64,000 nucleotides of DNA from Cryomorphaceae bacterium BACL29 MAG-121220-bin8 (GTDB taxonomy: Bacteria; Bacteroidota; Bacteroidia; Flavobacteriales; Flavobacteriaceae): contig CAJIYP010000003.1 in assembly GCA_905181705.1 (NCBI GenBank), positions 620,001-684,000 on the forward strand, in the 5' to 3' direction. Every line of letters begins with the position of its first letter. Within the stretch, counting starts at the first letter, position 1. Below, in pieces: positions 16,808-29,089 of this stretch. Position numbers and translations under genes: made by a program. The notes beneath the pieces were generated by a model that saw only the letters and a program-made list of their open reading frames with translations, had not been told where the DNA came from and ran no database searches.

Positions 16808-17959
16808 ATGAAAAAAACAATTATACTATTCCTATTCTTCTCAGTCATGTCATGTGAAAACAATATTACGCTACAAAGTGTTTTAGAATCAAATGACATT
16901 GAGCAAATCAAACTCAAAAGAAAAGAAATAGCAGCGTCAAAAGAAAAGATTTCTAATCAGCTTCAAATTATAGACGATAAATTGGATGAATTAAATACTA
17001 ATCCGCAATTACCGATCGTTGAAATCATTGAAGTTAGTACTGTAAAATTTGATCATTACATTCAAGTACAAGGAAGTGTTAAATCTGATGAATTAATAAA
17101 TATTTTTCCTGAATTTTCTGGAATTATTAAAAACATTTATGTTAAAAGTGGAGATATAGTAAAAAAAGGACAGCCTTTGTTAAAAATTGATGATGGAGGT
17201 TTAAAAGAACAATTATCTCAGCTTGAAATAGGGTTTGAATTAACCAAAACTACATTTGAAAGACAAAAAAGATTATGGAATCAAAACATTGGAAGCGAAA
17301 TTAAATTTTTGGAAACCAAATCAATGTACGAAGCTCAAAAACAAGGTGTAAATCAGCTAAAGAAACAAATTAAGAAAACATTAATAGAGGCTCCTTTTAG
17401 TGGAACTATTGATAATGTCTTGGCCAAAAAAGGTGAAGTAGTTTACCCTGGAAAATCCAATCTAATGATGTTATTGAATTTAGACAATCTATATGTTGAA
17501 TCAAATGTTCCTGAAAAATATATAGCTTTAATTAATTCTGGGAATAAAGCTTTTGTACACTTTCCATTACTTGATAAAACTATTTTAACAAAAGTAAGAC
17601 AGTCTGGAAATTATATAAATCCTATAAACCGAACATTTAAAATCGAATTGGATATTGAAAAAAATAATTTAGATATTAAACCAAATTTAAACTCGAAAGT
17701 AAGTATCAATGATTATTCTAATGAGGAAGCTTTAATGATAAATCAAAATATTATTAGCATTGATAGTAATAACGAAGAATACGTTTATAAAGTTTATACC
17801 AAAGACAACAAGACTTATGTTGCAAAAACTCTAATAAATACAGGTAAAAATGATGGAGTAAATATTGAGGTGCTTTCAGGTCTTACACCAAATGACAAAG
17901 TTGTTAGTGAGGGAATTAGAAAATTAATAGATAACTCTAGAGTTAAAATAATAAATTAA
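16808..17959 (+). CDS. Efflux RND transporter periplasmic adaptor subunit
   Basis: Lipoprotein-like N-terminus, SGIIKNIYVKSGDIVKKGQPLLKID biotinyl-lipoyl-like motif. Confidence 0.92.
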   Translation: MKKTIILFLFFSVMSCENNITLQSVLESNDIEQIKLKRKEIAASKEKISNQLQIIDDKLDELNTNPQLPIVEIIEVSTVKFDHYIQVQGSVKSDELINIFPEFSGIIKNIYVKSGDIVKKGQPLLKIDDGGLKEQLSQLEIGFELTKTTFERQKRLWNQNIGSEIKFLETKSMYEAQKQGVNQLKKQIKKTLIEAPFSGTIDNVLAKKGEVVYPGKSNLMMLLNLDNLYVESNVPEKYIALINSGNKAFVHFPLLDKTILTKVRQSGNYINPINRTFKIELDIEKNNLDIKPNLNSKVSINDYSNEEALMINQNIISIDSNNEEYVYKVYTKDNKTYVAKTLINTGKNDGVNIEVLSGLTPNDKVVSEGIRKLIDNSRVKIIN

Positions 17960-17970
17960 AAACCAAGAGA

Positions 17971-20900
17971 TTGAATAATAAAGAAAAAGAATTTGCGCCC
18001 TCTTCATGGGCTGTCAATAATAGTACTACAATGTATGTTGTAATGGCATTGGTTTTAATGCTTGGAATAAATGCTTATTTCAATATGCCTAGAGAAGATT
18101 ATCCCGAAATAAAAGAAAATATAGTTTTTGTAAGTTCTATTTATCCTGGTAATACAGCGGAAGATCTTGAAAAACTCATCACTGAGCCTCTTGAAGACAA
18201 ACTCAAATCTGTTAATAATATTCTTGAAATAAAATCCTCGTCTCAAGAAAATTTTTCATTAATAATAATAGAATTTGATGATGATATAGGGTACACTGAA
18301 GCTAAATTAAAAGTTAAAGATGAGGTTGAAACTGCAGTGGCCAGTGAAGATTGGCCCATGTACAACAATGTTAAAGTTGATCCCAGTGTATTCAACATGA
18401 CTTTTACAGAGGAAATGCCAATACTTAATATTAATATTTCAGGAGATTACACAACTGAAAAATTAAAAGAATATTCTGAAATATTACAGGACGAAATCGA
18501 AAGTTTGACCGAAATAAAGAAAGTTGATATTAGAGGAGCTTTGGATAAAGAAGTCGAAATAGCAGTCGACATCTTTAAAATGATGGCTTCAAAGGTTTCT
18601 TTTTACGATGTAATAAATTCGATACAAGCAGGGAATGTCTCTGTCTCCGCTGGAAATTTAAAAGCTAATGAACAAAGAAAAACAGTTAGAATTATTGGAG
18701 AAATAAGTTCTCCTTCTGATCTTGAAAATTTCGTTGTAAAATCTTCTTACAACAACTCCGTCTTTTTAAAAGATATTGCCGATATAAAATTTAAAGAAAA
18801 AGATGTTACAACTTATGCCAGAGAAAATGGTAAATCTGTTGTGATGTTGGATGTTAAAAAAAGATCTGGGCAAAATACTATCGATGCTGCAGAAAAAATC
18901 CATTCGATTGTGGAACAAAATATAAATAATGTTTTTCCTAAAAATTTAAATGTTTCTATTACAAACGACCAGTCTGAATTAACTGAGAATCAAGTTATAG
19001 ATTTAGTAAATAGTATAATTTTTGGAGTAATATTAGTTGTTATCGTTTTACTGTTTTTCTTAGGATTTAAAAATGCTCTTTTTGTTGGAATTGCAATTCC
19101 AATGTCCATGTTTATGTCTATTGCCATTTTAAGTGCAATGGGAAATACTTTAAACACTATGATATTGTTTGGATTGATTTTAGGATTAGGAATGTTAGTA
19201 GACAATGGGATTGTTGTTGTTGAAAACGTCTATAGGCTAATGGAAAAAGAAGGAATGAGCCGAATTGAGGCTACTAAAAAAGGGATTTCTGAAATTGCTT
19301 TTCCAATAATAATTTCAACAGCAACAACTGTAGCTGCATTTATTCCGCTTGGACTATGGCCTGGAAGAATAGGAAAATTTATGATTTTTTTCCCTATTAC
19401 ATTATCAGTTGTTCTTTGTTCTTCATTAATAGTAGCTATCTTTTTTAATTCTGTATTAGTATCTAGAATGATGAAAATTGAAGATACTAATATGCCGCTT
19501 AGAAGAATTATTAGACTCACATCAATTCTTGCTGTTTTTGGAGTATTATTTTTAATATTAGGCTTTACAACAGAGGATGTTGAATCTGCTGGTTTTTATA
19601 GATTTTTAGGGTCTCTTCAAATATTTGTGTCTATAAATTTTTGGATTTACAGACTTTTTCTCAGAAAATTAGCAAATAACTTTCAATCAAAGTTTCTGCC
19701 AATTCTCGATAGTAATTACGAAAAATTACTTAAAAAAATATTAGTTGGTAAAAGACCCTATTTAATCATTCTTTCTACTTTCATGAGTTTAGTAATAGCT
19801 TTTATGAGCTTTGGTGCTTCAATAGATAGTCAAAGAACAAGTATTGAATTCTTTCCAGATGAAGACCCTCGACAAATTATAGTTTACGTACAATATCCCG
19901 AAGGAACAGATATTTCGAAAACAAACAAAATTGCCAAATTAATTGAAGCAGATATAAATTCAATTATATACTCAAATAAATATTATGATAATAAAGGATA
20001 TAATTTTATGATCCAAAATAATATTTCTCAAGTTGGAGAAGGATCTGAAAATCCTGAAAAAGAGTTAGGGGCATTATCTGAAATGCCAAACAGAGCCAAA
20101 ATCACTACCTCATTTAGAGATTTTAAATATCGTCAAGGGTTGAGCTCTAGAGAAGTCAGAAAAGAAATTCAACGAACATTAAAAAACAAATATCCCGGAG
20201 TGTCTATTGCAGTTGAAAAAAATCAATCTGGCCCACCTGTAGGATATCCTATAAATATCGAAATTACTGGAAAAGATTATAGTACTTTAATTGAAAAGGC
20301 TGAAAAAATAAGTGAATATATTAATACTAGAAATATTCCTGGAATTGAAGAATTAAAAATAGATGTTAATAAATCAAGAGTAATAAATTTAGTCAATATT
20401 GATAGAGAAAAAGCTGGCGAACTTGGCCTTAGTGTTGGACAAATAGGTCAACAATTAAGAGCGGCTCTATTTGGGACAAAAGCAGGTATTTATAAAGAAG
20501 ATGGAGAAGATTATGACATCAATATCAGATTTAATAAAGACAACAGGTATTCTGAAAACATACTATTTGATCAAAATTTAACCTTTAAAGACCCTAACAG
20601 TGGAATGATTAAAGAAATCCCTATTTCAAGTGTGGTTAGCAATTCTAGATCTACAACTTTTAGTGAAATTAAACACAAAGATTTCAAGAGAATTGTAACA
20701 ATTTATTCAGGGTTATCGTCAGGCTTCGTCGATGCAGGTGCAGTTGTTCGCCAAATTGTAAATGAAATGAAAAATTTCAATGGAGACATCAGTAAGATAG
20801 ATATTGATTATACTGGCCAAATTGAAGAACAAAATAAAAATCAAGATTTTTTATTGAAGGCTTTTTTAACAGGTCTTCTTCTAATTTTCTTATTACTAAT

Positions 20901-21450
20901 TCTTCAGTTTAATTCAATTAGTAAGCCTACAATTATCATGATAGCTATAATTCTAAGTTTAATTGGAGTCTTCGGATATTTAGCTATTTCTGGCAACTCA
21001 TTTGTTATCATGATGACAATGATGGGAATAATCGCTCTTTCTGGTATTGTTGTTAATAATGGAGTGGTATTGCTTGATTACTCTGAAATTTTATTAAATA
21101 GAAAAAAACTAAATGTATCTAATAGAAATAAAAAATTAATTGAATTAAAATACGAGTCGATTGTAGAATCCTGTAAATCTAGATTAAGACCAGTTCTTCT
21201 TACAGCTATAACAACTATTGGAGGTCTTGTTCCTCTTGCTGCAGGATTTAATATTAATTTTTATTCTTTATTTAGTGATTTTAATCCAAATATATATTGG
21301 GGTGGAGATAACTTTGTGTTTTGGGGTCCACTTGCCACAACTGTTATTTCTGGTTTAGTAGTAGCAACATTTTTAACTTTATTTGTTGTTCCATCTTTGT
21401 TTATGATGATTGAAAAATTTAAATTGTGGATTGGTTTAAGATATAGATAA
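17971..21450 (+). CDS. Efflux RND transporter permease subunit (TTG start)
   Basis: 1159 aa; [22 protein letters not shown] and [14 protein letters not shown] motifs typical of HAE-RND permeases. Confidence 0.95.
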   Translation: MNNKEKEFAPSSWAVNNSTTMYVVMALVLMLGINAYFNMPREDYPEIKENIVFVSSIYPGNTAEDLEKLITEPLEDKLKSVNNILEIKSSSQENFSLIIIEFDDDIGYTEAKLKVKDEVETAVASEDWPMYNNVKVDPSVFNMTFTEEMPILNINISGDYTTEKLKEYSEILQDEIESLTEIKKVDIRGALDKEVEIAVDIFKMMASKVSFYDVINSIQAGNVSVSAGNLKANEQRKTVRIIGEISSPSDLENFVVKSSYNNSVFLKDIADIKFKEKDVTTYARENGKSVVMLDVKKRSGQNTIDAAEKIHSIVEQNINNVFPKNLNVSITNDQSELTENQVIDLVNSIIFGVILVVIVLLFFLGFKNALFVGIAIPMSMFMSIAILSAMGNTLNTMILFGLILGLGMLVDNGIVVVENVYRLMEKEGMSRIEATKKGISEIAFPIIISTATTVAAFIPLGLWPGRIGKFMIFFPITLSVVLCSSLIVAIFFNSVLVSRMMKIEDTNMPLRRIIRLTSILAVFGVLFLILGFTTEDVESAGFYRFLGSLQIFVSINFWIYRLFLRKLANNFQSKFLPILDSNYEKLLKKILVGKRPYLIILSTFMSLVIAFMSFGASIDSQRTSIEFFPDEDPRQIIVYVQYPEGTDISKTNKIAKLIEADINSIIYSNKYYDNKGYNFMIQNNISQVGEGSENPEKELGALSEMPNRAKITTSFRDFKYRQGLSSREVRKEIQRTLKNKYPGVSIAVEKNQSGPPVGYPINIEITGKDYSTLIEKAEKISEYINTRNIPGIEELKIDVNKSRVINLVNIDREKAGELGLSVGQIGQQLRAALFGTKAGIYKEDGEDYDINIRFNKDNRYSENILFDQNLTFKDPNSGMIKEIPISSVVSNSRSTTFSEIKHKDFKRIVTIYSGLSSGFVDAGAVVRQIVNEMKNFNGDISKIDIDYTGQIEEQNKNQDFLLKAFLTGLLLIFLLLILQFNSISKPTIIMIAIILSLIGVFGYLAISGNSFVIMMTMMGIIALSGIVVNNGVVLLDYSEILLNRKKLNVSNRNKKLIELKYESIVESCKSRLRPVLLTAITTIGGLVPLAAGFNINFYSLFSDFNPNIYWGGDNFVFWGPLATTVISGLVVATFLTLFVVPSLFMMIEKFKLWIGLRYR

Positions 21451-21484
21451 TATCTTCTTAAATTTATATGATATTAACAATAGA

Positions 21485-23233
21485 ATGTATAGAACACATA
21501 ACTGTGGCGAACTTAGATTAAATGATTTAAATCAAGATGTAACTCTATCTGGATGGGTTCAAAAATCCAGGAATAAAGGTTTTTTGCTTTGGATAGATTT
21601 AAGAGACAGATATGGTGTATCTCAACTAATTTTTGATGAAAAAAGAAGCTCCAAAGAACTTTTTGAAAAGGCAAAAAAATTAGGAAGAGAATTTGTAATT
21701 CAGGTGGAAGGAAAAATAATTGAAAGAAGCTCTAAAAATCCAAATATTCCAACTGGAGATATTGAAATTCTTGTTTCCAATTTAAAAATATTAAACAGTT
21801 CAAAAACTCCTCCGTTCACTATTGAAAACAATACTGATGGTGGTGAAGAACTTAGAATGAAATACAGGTACCTTGACATTAGAAGAGATACTATTAAAAA
21901 GAAATTATTATTTAGACATAAAGTAAATTCAGAAATAAGAAATTATTTAAGTAAACTAGATTTTGTAGATGTGGAAACTCCATATCTTATAAAATCTACG
22001 CCTGAGGGAGCCAGAGATTTTGTTGTCCCCTCAAGAATGAATCCTGGAGAATTTTATGCACTTCCACAATCCCCGCAAACATTCAAACAATTACTTATGG
22101 TTGGAGGATTAGATAAATATTTTCAAATTGTAAAGTGTTTTAGAGATGAAGATTTAAGATCAGACAGACAGCCTGAATTTACTCAAATTGACTGTGAAAT
22201 GTCATTTGTAACTCAGGAAGATGTTTTAAACACTTTTGAAGGACTAACAAAACACTTGTTAAAGTCTATTAAAAATATTGAGGTTGACAAATTTCCTCGA
22301 ATTACATACGATGACGCCATCTCTAAATATGGCTCAGATAAACCTGATATTAGATTTGGAATGGAGTTTGGTGAATTAAATAAAGTAACTCAACACAAAG
22401 AATTCAGTGTGTTTAATTCAGCTGAATTAGTTGTGGGTATATCTGTCCCGAATGGAAATGATTTTACAAGAAAAGAAATTGACAAATATGTTGATTGGGT
22501 TAAAAGACCCCAAATTGGAGCTTCAGGGATGATTTATGTTAGATGTAATCAAGATGGAACCTTTAAATCTTCAGTAGATAAATTCTACGATCAAAAAGAT
22601 TTGAGTGATTGGGCTGATTTAGTCAAGGCAAATAAAGGTGATATAATATTTATACTATCTGGAAATACAAATGTTGTCCGATCGCAATTAAGTGCTTTAA
22701 GATTAGAAATAGCTGAAAATCTTAATCTAAGAAATTCTGAAGAATTCGCTCCACTATGGGTTACTGATTTCCCTCTTTTAGAGTGGGATGAGGAATCTCA
22801 AAAATATCATGCAATGCATCATCCTTTTACCTCTCCAAAAAATGAAGACATTGATATGCTAGAAACTAACCCGGGTCGAGTTAGGGCTAATGCGTATGAT
22901 TTAGTTTTAAACGGAAATGAAATTGGAGGTGGATCCATTAGGATTCATGATAAAAATATTCAATCTCTAATGTTTAAATATTTAGGGTTTTCAAATGAGG
23001 AGGCTAAGGAACAATTTGGATTTTTAATGGATGCCTTTGAATATGGTGCCCCTCCCCACGGAGGAATAGCGCTTGGGCTTGATAGATTAGTTGCTATACT
23101 TGACGGGAACGAATCAATTAAAGATTACATCGCTTTTCCAAAAAATAATAGCGGAAAAGATGTCATGATTGATGCTCCTTCGTTCTTAAGCAAAGAACAA
23201 CTTAAAGAACTTTCATTGAGTCTAAAAAAATAA
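21485..23233 (+). CDS. aspS: Aspartate--tRNA ligase
   Basis: [11 protein letters not shown] start, FLDVETP-like motif, [27 protein letters not shown]. Confidence 0.97.
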   Translation: MYRTHNCGELRLNDLNQDVTLSGWVQKSRNKGFLLWIDLRDRYGVSQLIFDEKRSSKELFEKAKKLGREFVIQVEGKIIERSSKNPNIPTGDIEILVSNLKILNSSKTPPFTIENNTDGGEELRMKYRYLDIRRDTIKKKLLFRHKVNSEIRNYLSKLDFVDVETPYLIKSTPEGARDFVVPSRMNPGEFYALPQSPQTFKQLLMVGGLDKYFQIVKCFRDEDLRSDRQPEFTQIDCEMSFVTQEDVLNTFEGLTKHLLKSIKNIEVDKFPRITYDDAISKYGSDKPDIRFGMEFGELNKVTQHKEFSVFNSAELVVGISVPNGNDFTRKEIDKYVDWVKRPQIGASGMIYVRCNQDGTFKSSVDKFYDQKDLSDWADLVKANKGDIIFILSGNTNVVRSQLSALRLEIAENLNLRNSEEFAPLWVTDFPLLEWDEESQKYHAMHHPFTSPKNEDIDMLETNPGRVRANAYDLVLNGNEIGGGSIRIHDKNIQSLMFKYLGFSNEEAKEQFGFLMDAFEYGAPPHGGIALGLDRLVAILDGNESIKDYIAFPKNNSGKDVMIDAPSFLSKEQLKELSLSLKK

Positions 23234-23244
23234 TTTTATTTTAA

Positions 23245-23490
23245 ATGAAAAACATTATTTCTTTTTTATTCATTTTAATAATACTAAGTATTTGTACGGG
23301 GTTTTATTATAAGTCCTTTGATGAAGAGCTCGGCAATAAAATTATCGGCTTTAGCATGCTCTTTATGGTTTTCATTTTTATGCCAATATTTATTTATAAT
23401 AGTTGGAAAGGAAAAAAATTAAGTGACTACACATTTAGCAATGAAAATCTTCAAAAAATGAAGTCAAAATCTTCAAAATCAATTAAGTAA
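23245..23490 (+). CDS. Small conserved membrane protein (81 aa)
   Basis: ORF track; two TM segments. Confidence 0.6.
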   Translation: MKNIISFLFILIILSICTGFYYKSFDEELGNKIIGFSMLFMVFIFMPIFIYNSWKGKKLSDYTFSNENLQKMKSKSSKSIK

Positions 23491-23535
23491 ATTTGATAAT
23501 TTAAAAGCAAATAATAATTCTTTATTTATAATTAC

Positions 23536-23543
23536 TACATTTG
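23536..23543 (+). promoter_or_regulatory. -7 promoter box for the cold-shock gene
   Basis: TACATTTG, 22 bp before the ATG. Confidence 0.5.
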
Positions 23544-23565
23544 TAAACTAACTAAATTAATATTA

Positions 23566-23763
23566 ATGACAGGTACAGTAAAATTTTTTAATGGTTCCAA
23601 AGGATATGGTTTCATTACAAACGACGAAACGAGCGAAGATATTTTCGTTCATGTTACTTCTTTAGATGGTGTTCAACTAAACGAAGGAGACAAAGTAGAA
23701 TATTCAGAAGAAGATGGAAAGAAGGGTAGAGTTGCAAGTGATGTAAAGCTTATTGAAGAATAG
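23566..23763 (+). CDS. Cold-shock domain protein (CspA family)
   Basis: TGTVKFFNGSKGYGFITNDETSEDIFVHVTSL. Confidence 0.95.
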   Translation: MTGTVKFFNGSKGYGFITNDETSEDIFVHVTSLDGVQLNEGDKVEYSEEDGKKGRVASDVKLIEE

Positions 23764-23785
23764 TATTTTATTTTTAATAACATTT

Positions 23786-23813
23786 AAACCCTCAGTGTTC
23801 TGGGGGTTTTTTA
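23786..23813 (+). terminator. Rho-independent terminator after the cold-shock gene
   Basis: AAACCCTCAG-TGTT-CTGGGGGTTT followed by TTTTAT. Confidence 0.85.
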
Positions 23814-24260
23814 TTTTAATTTTCTTTTTTCTTTAAAAAAATCTTCAATCAATTCTTTAGATTCTGAAGCCAATACACCATCTATAACTTTAGTTTTAGG
23901 ATGTATTTTAGTTTTCATTACTCTAAACCCCCTATGAGAATCGCTAGCTCCAATTACAATTTTTGATATTTGAGACCAATACAAAGCTCCTGCACACATC
24001 TGGCATGGCTCTAGGGTAATGTACAAAGTGCAATCTTTTAAATATTTTCCACCTAAGAAATTTGCGGCACAGGTAATCGCTTGCATTTCGGCGTGAGCAG
24101 TAACATCATTTAAAGTCTCAGTTAAATTATGTGTTCTTGCTATAATTTGATTATCACAAACAATTACTGCCCCTACCGGAACTTCGTCTTTTTGAAGAGC
24201 AATTTTAGCTTCTTCTATTGCTCTTCGCATGAAGTATTTGTCATCGTATAAATCAATCAT
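23811..24260 (-). CDS. tadA: tRNA-specific adenosine deaminase / nucleoside deaminase
   Basis: HAEMQAI and PCQMCAGAL zinc-binding motifs. Confidence 0.9.
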   Translation of the reverse strand: MIDLYDDKYFMRRAIEEAKIALQKDEVPVGAVIVCDNQIIARTHNLTETLNDVTAHAEMQAITCAANFLGGKYLKDCTLYITLEPCQMCAGALYWSQISKIVIGASDSHRGFRVMKTKIHPKTKVIDGVLASESKELIEDFFKEKRKLK

Positions 24261-24262
24261 TA

Positions 24263-25582
24263 TTAATTCATTTTTTTATACCACTCCAGCGCTTTTCCAT
24301 CGGTAAGACTTGCTATAAAACAACTAATATCTAAAAGCTGTGTATACAAATCTCCTTCTTTATGTAAATAAGATTTTGGTATACAGGCAATAGCTAAATC
24401 ATCAAATGCACTTTTACAATTTTGCTGATTATTAACCGCAGCTCTAACAAAGACCTCTAAAAGGTGATGAATTACTTGGTATCCTTTTAACTCTTTTTCA
24501 ATCACTTCATCAGATTTATATACCTTTTCTATACTTATGTCTATTATATCTTTCATTTGCGCTTTGTATGCACTCTCATCTAAAAGAGCTTTCGAAAAAT
24601 TTCCTGACAATAGATCCTCTTCATTATTAATAAAGATATTTACCGCATCGTTAATTAAAGTGTTTACAGACAATGCTCTTAGGTAAGCTACTCTATCGGA
24701 TTTGTGCTCTAAAGAATTATATTTTTTAGTGTCAATACTTCCCTTTACAAGTCTTATTAAATATTCTAATGCATATTCCTCTGAAATCCATCCTAGATTA
24801 ATTCCGTCTTCAAAATCAATCAATGTATAACAAATATCATCTGCAGCCTCAACTAAAAATGCTAAAGGATGTCTTGAAAAATTACCCTTCTCATCCTTTA
24901 ATCCTAAATCAACAGCCACTTCATTGAAAAATTTCTTTTGTGATTCAAAAAATCCAAACTTTTTGTCTTTTATATGGGGAGTCGGATTTTTAGGAATAGA
25001 TCCTTTTGGATATTTAGTAAAAGCTCCTAAAGTAGAATAGCTAAGTCTTAAACCCCCAGGAATCCCTACTTTATTTTCACTTATAATTTTAAATCCGTTT
25101 GCATTTCCTTCAAAATCACATAAATCTTGGTACTGCTGTTTGTTTAATTGATCTTTATATTTTGAACCATTCCCGTTTTTAAAATAGTCTCCTATTGCCA
25201 TTTCTCCACTATGACCAAAAGGTGGATTGCCTATATCATGAGCTAAGCTAGCAGCAGCTACAATTGCACCAAAATCATTGCTTTGAAATCCATATGTCTT
25301 ATTTAAGAAAGGATGTTTTTCGATCAAAATTTTACCCACTATCCTCCCTAAACTTCTTCCAACTACAGAAACTTCTAAACTATGAGTTAGTCTAGTGTGG
25401 ACAAAACTAGTTTTAGAAAATGGTATTACCTGAGTTTTGTCTTGAAGTGATCTAAAAGCAGAAGAAAAAATTATTCGGTCGTAATCAACTTCAAACCCTA
25501 TCCGTGTTTCGTCTTGTTCTAGCCTTAGTCTTTTTAAAGTATCTCCCTGTCTTTTAAGCGAAAGAAGTTGTTCCCAGTTCAT
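24263..25582 (-). CDS. dgt: dGTP triphosphohydrolase (deoxyguanosinetriphosphate triphosphohydrolase-like)
   Basis: HTRLTHSLEVSVVGRSLG and AHDIGNPPFGHSGE HD-domain motifs. Confidence 0.93.
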   Translation of the reverse strand: MNWEQLLSLKRQGDTLKRLRLEQDETRIGFEVDYDRIIFSSAFRSLQDKTQVIPFSKTSFVHTRLTHSLEVSVVGRSLGRIVGKILIEKHPFLNKTYGFQSNDFGAIVAAASLAHDIGNPPFGHSGEMAIGDYFKNGNGSKYKDQLNKQQYQDLCDFEGNANGFKIISENKVGIPGGLRLSYSTLGAFTKYPKGSIPKNPTPHIKDKKFGFFESQKKFFNEVAVDLGLKDEKGNFSRHPLAFLVEAADDICYTLIDFEDGINLGWISEEYALEYLIRLVKGSIDTKKYNSLEHKSDRVAYLRALSVNTLINDAVNIFINNEEDLLSGNFSKALLDESAYKAQMKDIIDISIEKVYKSDEVIEKELKGYQVIHHLLEVFVRAAVNNQQNCKSAFDDLAIACIPKSYLHKEGDLYTQLLDISCFIASLTDGKALEWYKKMN

Positions 25583-25709
25583 TCACGCAATTTAATGAAT
25601 ACTATATTATAAATTGAATTGGTTAGTAATATTTATTGGATAACATAACAATTACTTAACATTAGAAATGTTTATTCGTTTTAAATTTGATTTATAATTT
25701 AAAAAATAA

Positions 25710-26705
25710 ATGAAAAAAATAATAATATTGGTGTTTGTTTTGGTTTCATATTTAAACTATTCTCAGGATGTGTTTCAACCAAATGGATCCCCTCATTTTA
25801 AAATATTCTGGAATTACCATAATGATTTTACAAAGGGTATAACAAAGAAAAGTGCTTTTGAACTTAAAAGAGTTTACTTGGGTTATAAACATAATTTTAA
25901 TGAGAATATTTCTGCTAAAGTCACCTATGATATTGGAGCTAACTCTGGCGGAAGTGCATATACAGCCTATGTTAAAATTGCTCAATTAGATTGGAAATTA
26001 AATCCCAAAATAAAACTTAGTATGGGTTTAATTGGAAACAAACAGTTTAATGATCAAGAAGGTTTGTGGGGCTATCGCTACACAAAAAAAGGCTTTCTTA
26101 ACGAATATAAATTTGGTGCAAGTGCAGATCTTGGGTTTAATTCGGAGTTTACCATTAATCCAAAATTTAAAATAAACTTATTTGTTTTAAACGGAGAAGG
26201 CTATAAAGCGCTTCAAGATGATGATGGACATCAAAAGATGGGATCAAGTTTTATATATAATTTTTCCAATAAGTTAATTGGAAAAATATATTTAGACTCT
26301 CAACGTTCAAATAATACTAGTTCTATAAAAAATAATTCCATTTTCTTAGGATACAATGATAGTAACTATAGACTCGGATTTGAGTATGGCAAAATCAAAA
26401 ATGGCAGAACTTATAAAAATGCAGATAATGGACACAACAGAGACGGGTATTCAATTTTTGCTATAAAAACCTTAAAAAACAATTTTGAAATTTATGCTAG
26501 GTATGACAGCATAGATTCAAATATTTTGTCAGGAGAATTAAATTCTTGGAATATTAATAACGATGGGAGTTTAATTATGGTTGGAACTCAATATGAAGCA
26601 ATAAAAGGGGTGAAATTCAATTTAAATTACAGGCTCTTTAATCACGACAATTCAATAATAAATAATAAATCTGCTCTGTATTTGAATGCAGAATTTAAAA
26701 TATAA
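25710..26705 (+). CDS. Outer membrane porin (OprO/P-like)
   Basis: Signal peptide, beta-barrel pattern (KRVYLGYKHNFNENISAKVTYDIG), directly upstream of a phosphate transporter. Confidence 0.7.
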   Translation: MKKIIILVFVLVSYLNYSQDVFQPNGSPHFKIFWNYHNDFTKGITKKSAFELKRVYLGYKHNFNENISAKVTYDIGANSGGSAYTAYVKIAQLDWKLNPKIKLSMGLIGNKQFNDQEGLWGYRYTKKGFLNEYKFGASADLGFNSEFTINPKFKINLFVLNGEGYKALQDDDGHQKMGSSFIYNFSNKLIGKIYLDSQRSNNTSSIKNNSIFLGYNDSNYRLGFEYGKIKNGRTYKNADNGHNRDGYSIFAIKTLKNNFEIYARYDSIDSNILSGELNSWNINNDGSLIMVGTQYEAIKGVKFNLNYRLFNHDNSIINNKSALYLNAEFKI

Positions 26706-26708
26706 CAT

Positions 26709-29072
26709 ATGACCTTATTTAACATTAATTTTACATCAAATTTCATTGATTTAACGACATTTACTAATCAATTTAATAATGACATGGACATTTATTTAAT
26801 TATGATCATTGCTCTAGGTCTTCTGGCTATAGGAGATTTAGTGGTTGGAGTAAGTAACGATGCTGTTAACTTTTTGAATTCAGCATTGGGATCAAAAGCT
26901 ATTTCAGTCAGAAATATTATGATACTTGCGAGTTTGGGTGTTGCCGTTGGATCGGTTTTTTCTAGTGGAATGATGGAGGTTGCTAGAAAAGGAATTTTTA
27001 ACCCAGATATGTTTTTCTTTTCTGAGATTATGATCATTTTTATGGCGGTAATGATAACCGACATATTATTACTAGATTTCTTCAATACTCTTGGAATGCC
27101 TACTTCAACAACTGTCTCTATAGTTTTTGAACTTTTAGGAGCAGCTGTAGCGGTTTCTTTAATTAAAATTTATGCAGGTGGTGGTGATACTAGTATGCTA
27201 TCCGAATACATTAATGTAACTAAGGCAACTCAAATTATTTTAGGAATTCTACTTTCGGTTTTTGTAGCCTTTTCTACTGGTGCTTTAGTTCAGTATGTTT
27301 CTAGATTATTACTTTCTTATAATTACGAGCAAAAAGCAAAATGGGTAGGTTCATTATTTGGAGGTGTGGCACTTACTTCAATTACCTATTTTATATTAAT
27401 GAAAGGGATAAAAGGAACAGCTTATGCTAAGCAAAGTTTTGAAATATTAAACGGTTCTACAATTGCAAACTTTATGGAAAGTCAGGTGTTGTTAATTGCC
27501 TTAAGTTCTTTTATAGTTTTATCTGCTATTTCATATTTATTAATTTCTTTATTAAAAATTAATATTTATAAAATTATTATAGGGGTAGGTACTTTTTCAT
27601 TGGCCTTAGCTTTTGCTGGAAATGATTTAGTAAATTTCATTGGTGTTCCTATTGCTGCTTGGCAATCATATGAAGCATGGAGTGTTTCTGGAATACAAGC
27701 TACCGAGTTTTCAATGGCATTTCTCTCTGAAAAAGTGCCTACACCAACAATATTATTATTTGTAGCTGGTATGGTTATGGTTGTTACTCTTTGGTTTTCT
27801 TCAAAAGCCAAAAAAGTTACCAAAACAGAAATTGATTTAGCAAGACAACAAGACACAAAAGAAAGGTTTAATCCAAACTTTTTATCTAGGGGATTAGTAA
27901 GGAGTTCTATGAATCTTTCCAGTTTATTTTCAAAATTTATTCCTGAAAATATTCAAAATTATATTAGCACACAATTCAAAAAACCTAAGATTGAATTATC
28001 TTCAAATAAATCAATCGAACTACCTGCTTTTGATATGATTAGAGCGGCAGTTAATATGATGGTAGCAGCAATTTTAATTTCTATTGCGACTTCATTTAAA
28101 CTTCCTCTTTCAACAACCTATGTTACTTTTATGGTAGCAATGGGTACCTCGCTAGCTGATAGAGCTTGGGGAAGTGAAAGTGCGGTTTATAGAGTTGCTG
28201 GAGTTTTAAATGTAATTGGAGGTTGGTTCTTTACTGCTTTTATTGCATTTGTTGGGTGTGGGTTTATTGCATTTCTAATTAATCTTGGAGGCCCAACTGC
28301 AATAGCAATTTTACTATTCTTAGCATTATTAATTTTAGCGAGAAACTATATTTCACATAGAAAAGAAACTGCTCAAATTAAAAGTGAGGATGCTTTAAGT
28401 TCTGCAGAAAGCAGCTCAATTCAAGGCTTAATAATTGAAAGCTCTAGTAATGTATCTAAAGCATCAAAGAAAGTTAAAAAAATATTTACAGCTTCAATTA
28501 ATGGGTTAGCTACTCAAGATTTAAAAGCGCTTAAAAAAAATAAGAAAGAAGTAAAAAATCTATCTGAAGAAATTGATAATCTAAGAAATGATTTGTTTTA
28601 TTTTATTAAAAATTTAGAAGAATCAACAATCAAAGGTGCTAGTAATTTTTATATTAATGTTTTAAGTTCTTTAGAGGATATTTCTCAATCGCTGGAATAT
28701 ATCTCTAAAGTTACATTTAAGCATATCAATAATAATCACAAAGCATTAACCTTTAATCAAATTAGAGAGCTTAAAGAAATAAGCGTACAGTTAGAAACTT
28801 TATTTGAAAGAATTAAATTTGCTTTTTCAAAAAATAATTTTGAAGAAATAGCTAATATTCTTGATTCCAAACAAGAGCTTTATGACTCTGTCAAGGAAAA
28901 AATTAATATTCAAATTTCCAGAACTAAAGATGAAGAGTCAAGTCCAAAAAACACAACACTTTATTTTAGCATACTTACAGAAACTAAAGATTTGATAAAG
29001 GCTACGGTAATTCTTTTGGAACTTTACAACGAGCAATACGATTCAAAAGTTAAACCCCCATCAACAAAGTAA
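26709..29072 (+). CDS. Inorganic phosphate transporter (PiT family) with C-terminal PhoU-like helical domain
   Basis: GVSNDAVNFLNSALGSKAI and LSTTYVTFMVAMGTSLADRAWG PiT motifs; long C-terminal helical region. Confidence 0.9.
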   Translation: MTLFNINFTSNFIDLTTFTNQFNNDMDIYLIMIIALGLLAIGDLVVGVSNDAVNFLNSALGSKAISVRNIMILASLGVAVGSVFSSGMMEVARKGIFNPDMFFFSEIMIIFMAVMITDILLLDFFNTLGMPTSTTVSIVFELLGAAVAVSLIKIYAGGGDTSMLSEYINVTKATQIILGILLSVFVAFSTGALVQYVSRLLLSYNYEQKAKWVGSLFGGVALTSITYFILMKGIKGTAYAKQSFEILNGSTIANFMESQVLLIALSSFIVLSAISYLLISLLKINIYKIIIGVGTFSLALAFAGNDLVNFIGVPIAAWQSYEAWSVSGIQATEFSMAFLSEKVPTPTILLFVAGMVMVVTLWFSSKAKKVTKTEIDLARQQDTKERFNPNFLSRGLVRSSMNLSSLFSKFIPENIQNYISTQFKKPKIELSSNKSIELPAFDMIRAAVNMMVAAILISIATSFKLPLSTTYVTFMVAMGTSLADRAWGSESAVYRVAGVLNVIGGWFFTAFIAFVGCGFIAFLINLGGPTAIAILLFLALLILARNYISHRKETAQIKSEDALSSAESSSIQGLIIESSSNVSKASKKVKKIFTASINGLATQDLKALKKNKKEVKNLSEEIDNLRNDLFYFIKNLEESTIKGASNFYINVLSSLEDISQSLEYISKVTFKHINNNHKALTFNQIRELKEISVQLETLFERIKFAFSKNNFEEIANILDSKQELYDSVKEKINIQISRTKDEESSPKNTTLYFSILTETKDLIKATVILLELYNEQYDSKVKPPSTK

Positions 29073-29089
29073 AATAATTTAGTTTGAGA

